A stretch of 15,034 bases of DNA, taken from JBQTHP01 sp052389755 (GTDB lineage Bacteria; Pseudomonadota; Gammaproteobacteria; Steroidobacterales; Steroidobacteraceae). The position numbers and the translations under genes are program-made. This document shows positions 7,619-14,814 of this stretch, in pieces. The notes beneath the pieces were generated by a model. That model was given only the letters and a program-made list of their open reading frames with translations, made no database searches and was not told where the DNA came from. The stretch lies in contig JBQTHP010000161.1 in assembly GCA_052389755.1 (NCBI GenBank), positions 1-15,034 of the forward strand, in the 5' to 3' direction. The first letter of the stretch is position 1; every line of letters begins with the position of its first letter.

Positions 7619-8086
7619 TTGAACTTCTTATCCTTTCTCTTCTTCGCCGTGCCGAAGTTCAGTGCGTCGTTCAAGAAGCGCGTGGTGACGCCGAACAAGT
7701 ACTACGGCGTGGACAACGGATTGCGTCGGGCCAACTCCCCGCAGCTCACACCGGATCTCGGTCACCGCCTCGAGAATGCGGTGTTCCTCGCGTTACGCCG
7801 ACACGGCGGGCGAGACTCCGTAACGTACGCGGGCGAGACGAACGCCTGGGAGTGCGATTTCCTCACGAAATCCGCAGCCATCCAGGTTTGCACCGAGCTC
7901 ACGCCTGAGAACCGCGAACGGGAATTACGCGGGGCGCTGCAAGCCGCGGCCCTGCCCGGCAAGCGCCGCCCGCTCATCCTGACGCTCGATCAGAGAGATC
8001 GTATTTCGACGAAGGCCGGCGTCGTTGCAGTGCGGCCGGCATGGGAGTGGATGGCGAGCCCGGGGGCCACCCCCTCGCTTGACTAA
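7619..8086 (+). pseudogene. Orphan C-terminal half of a DUF4143-type ATPase
   Basis: From about LNFLSFLFFAVPKFSASFKK onward, the sequence matches the C-terminal DUF4143 part of AAA_14-type ATPases: VVTPNKYYGVDNGLRRANSP, LGHRLENAVFLALRRHGG, WECDFLTKSAAIQVC, ELTPENRERE, LILTLDQRD and AVRPAWEWM. The whole N-terminal ATPase (Walker A and B) is missing. The frame continues upstream to 7439, but that stretch (MRPCLRRRAAF...) is Arg-rich and unlike the family. The piece keeps the acidic pair of the PD-(D/E)XK-like fold (WECD) and a Gln where Lys is usual. It is most likely a relic of a first ATPase gene of a different subfamily from the intact copy that follows. Some expression from an upstream start is not excluded. 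Confidence 0.75.
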
Positions 8087-8102
8087 CGAACCCCGGACTT
8101 TT

Positions 8103-8115
8103 AACGTCTGACGTT
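8103..8115. promoter_or_regulatory. AACGT-CTG-ACGTT inverted repeat before the DUF4143 ATPase
   Basis: A perfect 5-bp inverted repeat around a 3-nt centre, flanked by TTA and TTAA, lies 17 bp before ATG 8133 in an AT-rich patch of an otherwise GC-rich region. The position suits an operator or a hairpin in the leader. No ribosome-binding site is clear between it and the ATG. Confidence 0.35.
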
Positions 8116-8132
8116 TAATTTACGGTGTTCAA

Positions 8133-9308
8133 ATGATTGCCCGCCGGCTCCGCCCCCTCGTCGAAGATCGTCTCCGCCACATGCCGGCGGTGGTTCTCCT
8201 CGGTCCGCGCCAAGTGGGTAAGACGACGCTCGCGAGGCAGATCGCCGGTCGCCACAAGGGCCGGGCGCTCTATCTGGATTTGGAGCGCTCACTCGACTTG
8301 CGTCGGCTGCAGGATGCGGACGCCTTTCTGCGCGCACAGACGGGCAAGCTCGTCGTGATCGACGAGATTCATCGCGCGCCGGCGCTCTTCGAAACCCTGC
8401 GCGGCATCATCGACGAGCGGCGGGCGGCGGGCGATCGTGCCGGACACTTCCTGTTGCTGGGCTCGGCCGCGATCGATCTGATGCGCCAGGCCAGCGAGAC
8501 GCTCGCCGGGCGCGTGGCTTATCTCGAGCTGGCGCCCATCGATCTGCTCGAGCTGCCCGGGCAGGTTGCGGATGCAAACCGGCTGTGGGTTCGTGGAGGT
8601 TTTCCGGAGAACCTGCTCGCCGCGGACGATTCGAGCAGCCTTGCGTGGCGCCGCGCTTTCATTCGCAGCTACCTGGAGCGCGATGTGCCGATGTTCGCGC
8701 CGCGCCTTCCTGCTGAAACGGTGGGGCGGCTCTGGACGATGCTGGCTCACGCGCAGGGCACACCGCTGAACCAATCGCGGCTCGCTTCGAGCCTCGCCGT
8801 CTCGACTCCGGCGGTCGGTCGCTATGTCGATCTCCTGGTGGACCTCCTTCTGCTTCGGCGCTTGCGCCCATGGAGCGGAAACGTCAGCAAGCGGCTAGTG
8901 CGCTCGCCGAAGACCTACATTCGCGACAGCGGACTCACGCACGCGCTCCTCGACCTCGAAACCTGGGAAGACGTCCTTGGCCACCCGGTTGCCGGGCCGA
9001 GCTGGGAAGGTTTTGTCATCGAAAACCTGATAGGGGCCGCCGGAGAACGCCGCACACCGTACTACTACCGCACCGAGGACGGTGCGGAGGTCGATCTGCT
9101 ATTTGAACGTGGCGGTTCCGTGGAGATCGCCGTGGAGATTAAGCGCTCGAGCGCGCCGGTGCTGTCGAAGGGCTTCCTGTCCGCCTGCGAGGTCCTGAAG
9201 CCAAAGAAGAAGTGGCTCGTGCACGGCGCCAAAGGGTCGTGGCCTCTCGCAGGCGGAGTGACCGCCGTGGATCTGGATGAACTGATGCGGGCGTTGGCGA
9301 AGGGATGA
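8133..9308 (+). CDS. AAA_14/DUF4143-family ATPase
   Basis: This complete 391-residue protein is of normal length for the family. Walker A is GPRQVGKTT (24-32), Walker B LVVIDEIH (73-80), with a sensor-like LLLGSAA at 107-113. The family signature RVAYLELAPIDLLEL follows, then a winged-helix region (about 195-247) with LAVSTPAVGRYVDLL. The C-terminal PD-(D/E)XK-like fold is YYYRTEDGAEVDLLFE with E319, D321, E335 and K337 (AVEIKRS). Members are widespread, poorly understood ATPases often in accessory regions; roles in stress or genome defence have been suggested but no reaction is fixed. It stands alone here: an orphan DUF4143 half lies just upstream and a pseudogene faces it downstream. All key residues appear intact, so it may be functional. 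Confidence 0.9.
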   Translation: MIARRLRPLVEDRLRHMPAVVLLGPRQVGKTTLARQIAGRHKGRALYLDLERSLDLRRLQDADAFLRAQTGKLVVIDEIHRAPALFETLRGIIDERRAAGDRAGHFLLLGSAAIDLMRQASETLAGRVAYLELAPIDLLELPGQVADANRLWVRGGFPENLLAADDSSSLAWRRAFIRSYLERDVPMFAPRLPAETVGRLWTMLAHAQGTPLNQSRLASSLAVSTPAVGRYVDLLVDLLLLRRLRPWSGNVSKRLVRSPKTYIRDSGLTHALLDLETWEDVLGHPVAGPSWEGFVIENLIGAAGERRTPYYYRTEDGAEVDLLFERGGSVEIAVEIKRSSAPVLSKGFLSACEVLKPKKKWLVHGAKGSWPLAGGVTAVDLDELMRALAKG

Positions 9309-9355
9309 CGCGCTCGTCCTCGCGGGAGCGAAACTGTGGGGCGCGCTGGGGATGC

Positions 9356-9670
9356 CAACCGTCGTGCGCATTGCAGTAGCGAACGATGACGCGCCGCGTA
9401 CGGGCGGTGGCTGCCGCGCAGCCGCTCGTCGTCCTGCAACGGCGCGAGCAGCTCGAGCCCCGCCTTTGGACCATCCACCATCGCCTTCGTGCACGGCCGC
9501 GATCGCAGAGGCGATGCCAGTCCTTCGCTGCCCACCAGCTCGCCGGCGGCACTCAGCTTGCGGGTGAACGCGGTCATGAAAGCGATGTTCGCCTCGAGGA
9601 GCTTCTTCGGCCAGCTCAGGTACTGGGAGTAGCCGTCGCGCGGAGTATTCATGATCAGCATGTGCTTCAT
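9356..9670 (-). pseudogene. Deletion relic joining a YCII-family protein to the tail of an ECF42 sigma factor
   Basis: Reading leftward from ATG 9668-9670, the first ~53 residues (MKHMLIMNTPRDGYSQYLSW, PKKLLEANIAFMTAFTRKLS, AAGELVGSEGLASP) are the start of a YCII/DGPF-domain protein. In the same frame the next residues switch to AMVDGPKAGLELLAPLQDDE followed by RLRGSHRPYAAR. I recognise this as the C-terminal helical-repeat extension of ECF42-type RNA polymerase sigma factors. YCII and ECF42 genes are commonly adjacent in that order, so one deletion inside such an operon explains the join. The YCII C-terminus and all sigma-2/sigma-4 DNA-binding regions are gone. Homology fades after about 9356 and the frame then runs antisense into the ATPase gene. 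It is not expected to be functional. Confidence 0.7.
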
Positions 9671-9807
9671 TTTCTCGACATCGCGCGCAGGGTTTCTCAA
9701 CCCCGTCCATCCCTTGTCATCGTATTGCCCGGTTGCATACCGGCACTTCGCAGGCGTACCCTCGCGCGCTGATTCCTGTCATTACAACTACAACAAGGCA
9801 GATCCTC

Positions 9808-10176
9808 ATGAATCTCAAGATCAAGCTGATAGGGTTCGTCGCGGCGCTGCTGTTCGTCGGCAGCGCGAACGCGACCACGTTGCGCGTGATAATCGTGGAA
9901 TCGACGGACGTTGCGGGATACGTGAAGGCGCTCGAGCAGGGCAGTACGCTGCGCAAGGCCAAGGGTGCCACGGGGCAGATACGCGTGTGGCGGGCGACCT
10001 ATGCGGGCGATGCTACAGGCACCGTCGTCGTGTCCATCGAGTATCCGAACCTGGAGGCGCTGGCGAAGGACAACGCCATGATGATGAGCGATGCGGACCT
10101 GCGCACGTGGCTGCAAGGCCTCAATAAGTTCCGCAAGATTGTGTCCGACAGCCTCTACGAGGAACTGAAGCCCTGA
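9808..10176 (+). CDS. Small exported protein with a predicted alpha/beta-barrel fold
   Basis: The start ATG 9808 is chosen because it begins a clean signal peptide (MNLKIKLIGFVAALLFVGSA, then NA|TTLRV) and has AAGG at 9795-9798, 9 nt upstream; longer in-frame starts add an uncharacteristic leader. The mature ~100 residues alternate strands and helices: TLRVIIVESTDVAGYVKALE, TGQIRVWRATYAG, GTVVVSIEYPNLEALAKDNA and LRTWLQGLNKF. This resembles the dimeric ferredoxin-like fold of antibiotic-biosynthesis-monooxygenase-like proteins. No catalytic residue can be named. It is the only intact gene between the two deletion relics. Coding confidence is good; function unknown. Confidence 0.75.
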   Translation: MNLKIKLIGFVAALLFVGSANATTLRVIIVESTDVAGYVKALEQGSTLRKAKGATGQIRVWRATYAGDATGTVVVSIEYPNLEALAKDNAMMMSDADLRTWLQGLNKFRKIVSDSLYEELKP

Positions 10177-10188
10177 TTGGGGCTTGCG

Positions 10189-10981
10189 GCCATCAGCCAC
10201 TATGCAAGTGCCGATGCCGAGGATCTTCGAGCGCAGCTCGCGCGCCAGCTCTCCCATGTAGACGTTGCCCGCGAGCACCAGGTACCTGCAGCGCACCGAG
10301 CCGCCAGTTGTCTCCACGCGCAGGATCGGCGGCGAACCGATTTCCGAGCGCAGCGAGCGGGTCGAGAACCCGGAGCCTAAGCCCGTGTCGCGGCCGAATC
10401 GCCGCGCGCGCGTTCTTTCGTGAATCGTCACGCCGAGACTCTGCGCCGCCCGCGCGAGCCCCAACGTGTAGTTCAGCGCATGCAGGTGCCCCCGCGCGCG
10501 AATCTTGCAGACCCGCGATGTAGCGCTCAGCCGCGACCAGCTCACGCAGCTCCGCCTTCGCCACGAACTGCAGCGATCGATAGCCGTACGCGCCACTCAG
10601 CTCCTCGAGGTCGGCGCGCAGCTCGGCAACGTGCCGCGGCTTGATCGATGATGGTTCATGCTGCCTGAGGCGTCGCAAACGCTCTGTGCACAAGTAGAGG
10701 ACGTCTTCGAGATCGAACGACTGCGGCCAGATGTCCTTCGGGTTGACGCCGGCGCGCTTGAACTCATCGATCATCCTCTGCGCGTAGTTGGCCTGGCTGC
10801 CGAAGACCTGCCTGATGTGCTCGGGGTCGCCGCTCTTGAGCTCGGGTGTATGTTTGACACCGAGCCGGCGGTTCAGCGCGATGCTCTCCTGCAGCGTGAG
10901 AAGCGTGCCGCGGCCGGTGTAGAGGTCAGTCCGCCAGCTCGCTGTTCCGCCGAGAAAACCGGCCGGTGTCGAATAGGTGAC
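10189..10981 (-). pseudogene. Relic joining a glycerophosphodiester phosphodiesterase piece to an FAD oxidoreductase piece
   Basis: Read leftward, residues encoded by about 10981-10685 match the end of a GlpQ-like phosphodiesterase: TLLTLQESIALNRRLGVKHT, PELKSG, ANYAQRMIDEFKRAGVNPKD and WPQSFDLEDVLY. The same frame then becomes an FAD-dependent oxidoreductase of the DadA/PuuB type (EELSGAYGYRSLQFVAKAEL, RELVAAERYIAGL). Near 10500 the homology hops to another frame (GHLHALNYTLGLARAAQSLG ... RCRYLVLAGNVYMGELAREL, ILGIGTCIVADG), so a frameshift is present. The N-terminal FAD-binding GxGxxG and the C-terminal half of the oxidoreductase are missing, as is most of the phosphodiesterase including its His active site. 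The homology stops abruptly 13 bp after the neighbouring plus-strand gene. It is nonfunctional. Confidence 0.7.
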
Positions 10982-11110
10982 GCGCCAGGGCGGACTGCCC
11001 GGCACACGATCACGCTAGACGGGGGGAGTGTCAGGTGCGTGACGCTTCGTTGACGGCCGCTTCGCGCAGACAGCCTCCACGATCCGCCCGCGAAACCCCA
11101 TCAACGATAG

Positions 11111-11127
11111 GTACATTCAGAATGTAC
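11111..11127. promoter_or_regulatory. Perfect 17-bp palindrome, TetR-type operator candidate
   Basis: GTACATT-CAG-AATGTAC is a perfect 7-3-7 inverted repeat, the shape and composition seen in operators of TetR-family repressors such as AcrR. TACTAT (11124-11129) overlaps its right end and could serve as a -10 element. No TetR gene is in the window, and the nearest clear downstream gene starts at 11450. Confidence 0.5.
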
Positions 11128-11262
11128 TATTTATTGCTTCTGAAAAGCCTAGCATCCCGTTTCAATCCTCGCAGCGATCGACACTCGAACGATTCGGTGG
11201 TCACGAGGCTGCCGCGTGACGCTTGCGTCGCAGCTCATGGCCATTCTGCAGAGACCTACTCG

Positions 11263-11409
11263 ATGAAGATTTTCCCTGCCTTGCGGCTGATCGACGACAT
11301 CCTGGCGCGCGAGAAACGCATCACCATCGTGAAGACCTACTATCCTGCCAGCGCGATCAGGGAGAAGGCAGTGCTGCGCACGGTTACGTTCCGCGAGATG
11401 CCGGGATGA
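11263..11409 (+). CDS. Possible short ORF or gene fragment upstream of the TIM-barrel gene
   Basis: ATG 11263 opens a 48-residue frame, MKIFPALRLIDDILAREKRI followed by TIVKTYYPASAIREKAVLRT and VTFREMPG. Its composition is protein-like (mixed hydrophobic and charged), unlike the preceding ~250 bp, which apart from the 17-bp palindrome shows nothing. No ribosome-binding site is convincing and I recognise no family. It may be the tail of a lost gene. It ends 40 bp before the Tat-exported protein. Confidence 0.25.
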   Translation: MKIFPALRLIDDILAREKRITIVKTYYPASAIREKAVLRTVTFREMPG

Positions 11410-11449
11410 TATTCGCCGCTGGGAACCAGAACAGCCAGGGAGCTCGTCA

Positions 11450-12961
11450 ATGACCGATTGCACACGTCGGGAATTCCTGATGTCCACCGCGGGTGCGGCG
11501 CTCCTGCCAGCGGCCGCACGAAGCGCGAGCACTCAGCCCGAACGAATGGTTGGCATCCAGATCGGCGCGGTTTCGTTTCTCGACGAGGGGACGGAGCAGG
11601 CCCTCGACACCGTCCAGGAACGCGGTGCCGTGAACACCCTGTTCGTCGCAAGCTTTTCGTATGGCCGCGGCTTGGGTGGTCGACAGGTCCAGCGCGAGGC
11701 GCTCCCCGATCACGGCAAGCAGGAATACGACCTGGATTTCCATGGCGGAAACTTCGCCACGCCGCACGCCAAGTACTACAGCCGAACGTCGCTGAAACAG
11801 ACTCGCGCCCCGGACTACGGCGACTACGACGTTCTCGCCGATGTAGTACCGAAGGCGCATCGCCGTCGCATGAAGGTGTACGTATTTTACGAGGACCGCT
11901 TTCGCGAGGGCCTGCCCGGCATGGCAGACCTGCGGGAAGTCGATTTCTCGGGCCAGCGAGCCCGTTACATGCTCTGTCCGCTGCATCCGGACTATCGCGA
12001 ATTCATCCTCGGGCTCACCCGCGATTACTGCGAGAGCTACGAGATCGACGGCCTGATGTGGAGCTCCGAACGGCAGGGACCGCTGCACAACGCCATCAGC
12101 GCCGAATCGAAGGCCGGAGTGGTCGACGATCGCGCTCGAGTCGGTTGCTTCTGCGAATTCCACCGCAAGGCGGGCCAGGATCGGGGCATTGATTTCGGGC
12201 GCGCGAAAGAGGGCTATGCCAAGCTAGATCGGTACCTGCGCGCCGCGCATGCGGGCCGGCGTCCGAACGATGGCCACTTCGTGGAATTCTGGCGGCTGCT
12301 GCTCGAGTATCCGGAGCTCCTCGCGTGGGAGAAGCTCTGGACTGACAGCAAGCACGCGCTCTATGCCGACATCTTCCATGCCGCGAAGAAGAGCCGTCCG
12401 GACGTGCAGGTCGGCTTCCATTTGTGGGGCCTGAACTCGTTCAGCCCGTTCTTCCGCGCCGAGCAGAACTACGCGCAGTTCGCGAGGTTCTCGGACTTTC
12501 TGAAGGTCGTCATCTACAACACCGTGGGAGGACCGCGCTATGCCACCGCCATCGAGAACATCAACGCGACGGTGTTTCGCGACCTGCCGCCGGAAGAAGT
12601 TCACAGCCTGTACAACTCGTGGCTGGGGTATGGCGAGGAGGTCTCGCTCGAAAAACTGCCATACACCGGGCTCTCAGCCGACTTTGTGGAGCGGGAAACG
12701 AAGCGCGCACTGGCCGCCGTCACGGGAACCCACTGCAGAATCTACGCCGGCATCGGCATCGACATCCCGCCCACCGGCCGCGATGTCCAATCGCCACCGG
12801 CAGACCTGGCACGGTCGACACCGGCTGCCGTTGGCGCATCGACCAGCGCCGCCCTCGAGGCCGGTGCACGCGGCGTGATCTTTTCGCGCAAATACTCCGA
12901 AATGCGACTCGCCAACCTCGCCGCTGCCGGAAACGCAGTGAGGCGTTTCTCGCGCACCTGA
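11450..12961 (+). CDS. Tat-exported TIM-barrel glycosidase-like protein
   Basis: This 503-residue protein begins with a twin-arginine signal (CTRREFLMSTAGAALLPAAA; R6-R7). The start has AGGGAG at 11437-11442, 7 nt upstream. The body resembles hypothetical glycosyl-hydrolase TIM barrels of the GHL6 kind: MKVYVFYEDRF, then CPLHPDYREFILGLTRDYCE, YEIDGLMWSSERQGPLHNAI (E207 a possible catalytic acid) and the Cys motif CFCEFHRKAG near 233-235. A C-terminal block GVIFSRKYSEMRLANL is shared with the partial gene at the right edge of the window. Tat export suggests folding, perhaps with a cofactor or metal, before transport to the periplasm. The PQQ dehydrogenase starts 40 bp after its stop, so they likely form an operon acting on carbohydrate. 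The glycosidase role is inferred and not shown. Confidence 0.8.
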   Translation: MTDCTRREFLMSTAGAALLPAAARSASTQPERMVGIQIGAVSFLDEGTEQALDTVQERGAVNTLFVASFSYGRGLGGRQVQREALPDHGKQEYDLDFHGGNFATPHAKYYSRTSLKQTRAPDYGDYDVLADVVPKAHRRRMKVYVFYEDRFREGLPGMADLREVDFSGQRARYMLCPLHPDYREFILGLTRDYCESYEIDGLMWSSERQGPLHNAISAESKAGVVDDRARVGCFCEFHRKAGQDRGIDFGRAKEGYAKLDRYLRAAHAGRRPNDGHFVEFWRLLLEYPELLAWEKLWTDSKHALYADIFHAAKKSRPDVQVGFHLWGLNSFSPFFRAEQNYAQFARFSDFLKVVIYNTVGGPRYATAIENINATVFRDLPPEEVHSLYNSWLGYGEEVSLEKLPYTGLSADFVERETKRALAAVTGTHCRIYAGIGIDIPPTGRDVQSPPADLARSTPAAVGASTSAALEAGARGVIFSRKYSEMRLANLAAAGNAVRRFSRT

Positions 12962-13001
12962 CCCCTGCGGTCGTCTTTTCCTGAAACTCCCGGAGCACGC
13001 C

Positions 13002-14723
13002 ATGACAGCCCAGCAGATCGATCGCACACGTCCGCGGCGCGCACGAGCCGCACTTCCTGGCATCGGTTGTGCGGCACTGCTGGCAGCGATCTTCGCAACC
13101 AGCGCGAATTCGTTGCCCGTGCCCGATGCCGACAACGGAGCCATCACCCTTCCGCCCGGCTTCCGCGCGCAGATTGTCGCCGACAACGTCGTCGCCGGCA
13201 GAATGGCTGGCAAGAACACTGAGCGGCTGCGCTTCATGGTCGTCGCGCCAAACGGCACCCTTTACGCGAAATTGCATCATAGCGGCATCCTGGCGCTGCG
13301 AGACAGTAACGGGGACGGCCGCATGGACGTCATCAAGGAGTTCGGCCCTGGCGACGGCGGCACGCACATCATGCTTCACGACGGCTGGCTGTATCACTCC
13401 AGCCGCACAGCGGTCTATCGCTACAAGTACACGCCCGACGAGCTTGTGCCCACCAGCAAGCTTGAAACCGTCGTCAGAAACCTCCCGGCGGGAGACGGGC
13501 ATGACGCGAAAGCGTTCGCTTTCGATGACCAGGGGCGCCTGCTGGTCGAGGTCGGCGCGCCATTCAACGTCTACAGTGACGGCGACGGCTCGCTGGGCGC
13601 GAAGGGCAAGGATGCGACCGAATTCCAGAAGGTCTACGGCGGGTTCTGGCGCTTCGATCCCAGCCGGCTCAACCAGACGCAGGCCGATGGCGCGCGCTTT
13701 TCCACCGGTCATCGTCACTCCCTCGCCCTCGCCTGGCACCCGGTTTCGTACGAGTTCTACATGGTGATGATGGGCCGCGACATGTTGAACAGGGTCGACC
13801 CGGTACACTACGACGAGCTCGACAACGCCGAGCGTGTCGCGGAGGAGATGCACGTTCTGCGCCCCGGCATAAACCTTGGCTGGCCCTATACCTATTGGGA
13901 TCCGATCAAGAAGGCGCGCATGGTTGCACCCGAGTTCGGGGGCGACAATGTGAAGCGCGACGACAGCCCGCTGTACGCACATCCGCTCATCGCATTCCCC
14001 GCGCACTGGGCACCGTTGCAGATGGCGTACTACGGCGGGACGCAGTTCCCGGAAAAATACCGCGGCGGCATGTTCGTCGCGTTTCACGGCTCCTGGAACC
14101 GCGCGCCGCGCTCGCAGGCCGGGTACAACGTCGTGTTCGTGCCCTTCGACGAAAGGGGCACGCCGATCGGCAACTACGAGGTCTTTGCGCGTGACTTCGC
14201 GGGCAAGAGCGAGTTCGTGAGCCCTCGCGATGCGCGCTTCCGTCCCGCTGGCGTCGCCGCCGGCCCTGACGGTTCGCTCTACGTCGGCGATAGTGAGAAA
14301 GGCCGCATCTGGCGCATCATGTACACGGGCGAAGCTGCACCGGCCAAAACCGCACAGCAGGCGCCCGCTGCAACTCAGATCTCCACGCCTAACAGCACCG
14401 ATACCCCCGGTAGCAGCGCCTACCTGCGATTCTGCACCGCATGCCACATGCCCGACGGCAGCGGCGTGCCGGGGATGCAGCCCGGTCTCGCCGAAAGCAG
14501 GGTCATTGCTGGCGATCCCAACGTCCTCATCGATCTCCTGCTGCGCGGCCCTGACGCTGTGTTACCCGCAAATCGCGAAAAGTTCTCCAACGAAATGCCG
14601 CGCTTCGCAGCGATGAGCGATGACGATCTCGCCGATGTCATCAATCACCTGCGCCGCACGTTTGCAGGCAACGCCGCTAACGTCACGCCAGCCCAAGTCG
14701 CGGCGCGCCGCGCACAACCCTGA
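13002..14723 (+). CDS. PQQ-type sugar (sorbosone) dehydrogenase with C-terminal cytochrome c
   Basis: The 573-residue product has a Sec signal (RRARAALPGIGCAALLAAIF, then ATSANS) and GGAG 6 nt before the ATG. Residues ~45-440 form the beta-propeller of the soluble glucose/sorbosone dehydrogenase family: LPPGFRAQIVADNV, GDGHDAKAFAFDDQGRLLVE with VGAPFN, GINLGWPYTYWD, GGMFVAFHGSWNRAP and RPAGVAAGPDGSLYVGD. An EF-hand-like loop DSNGDGRMD (101-109) may bind calcium. After a Pro/Ala/Thr linker comes a cytochrome c domain with haem motif CTACH (478-482) and a likely axial Met in EMPRF (M532). The enzyme would oxidise a sugar or aldehyde in the periplasm and pass electrons to its own haem. A deviation is RH (238-239) where the family usually has RN. 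PQQ synthesis genes are not in the window. Confidence 0.88.
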   Translation: MTAQQIDRTRPRRARAALPGIGCAALLAAIFATSANSLPVPDADNGAITLPPGFRAQIVADNVVAGRMAGKNTERLRFMVVAPNGTLYAKLHHSGILALRDSNGDGRMDVIKEFGPGDGGTHIMLHDGWLYHSSRTAVYRYKYTPDELVPTSKLETVVRNLPAGDGHDAKAFAFDDQGRLLVEVGAPFNVYSDGDGSLGAKGKDATEFQKVYGGFWRFDPSRLNQTQADGARFSTGHRHSLALAWHPVSYEFYMVMMGRDMLNRVDPVHYDELDNAERVAEEMHVLRPGINLGWPYTYWDPIKKARMVAPEFGGDNVKRDDSPLYAHPLIAFPAHWAPLQMAYYGGTQFPEKYRGGMFVAFHGSWNRAPRSQAGYNVVFVPFDERGTPIGNYEVFARDFAGKSEFVSPRDARFRPAGVAAGPDGSLYVGDSEKGRIWRIMYTGEAAPAKTAQQAPAATQISTPNSTDTPGSSAYLRFCTACHMPDGSGVPGMQPGLAESRVIAGDPNVLIDLLLRGPDAVLPANREKFSNEMPRFAAMSDDDLADVINHLRRTFAGNAANVTPAQVAARRAQP

Positions 14724-14741
14724 GCGCGGCTCCCCCCCGCC

Positions 14742-14814
14742 AGGAGCCTGTCCGAGTAACAGGTGCCGCAGCGAGGGCGACCGCAATAGGCGGCTATTAC
14801 TCGGACAGGCTCCT
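14742..14814. repeat. Perfect 18-bp inverted repeat around a 37-bp centre
   Basis: AGGAGCCTGTCCGAGTAA (14742-14759) returns as its exact reverse complement at 14797-14814. A smaller hairpin AATAG-GCGG-CTATT lies at its right inner edge. It fills the space between the convergent PQQ dehydrogenase and the partial TIM-barrel gene, whose stop codon overlaps the right arm by 2 bp. No T-run follows either arm. It could be a bidirectional terminator or a REP/MITE-like mobile repeat. Confidence 0.75.

Noticed and set aside
9309..9355. Weak stem (CGCTC...GAGCG) after the DUF4143 ATPase
   Set aside because: A 5-bp stem with a 10-nt loop and no T-run is too poor to call a terminator.
9099..9710. Other minus-strand frames across the YCII/ECF42 relic
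   Set aside because: They are Arg/Ala-rich shifted readings of the relic and of the ATPase gene's 3' end; only one frame carries recognisable sequence.
12720..14447. Long open frame of 575 codons on the minus strand
   Set aside because: It lies antisense to the clearly coding PQQ dehydrogenase and the end of the TIM-barrel gene; the product is His/Arg/Val-rich and matches nothing, as expected for the shadow of a GC-rich gene.
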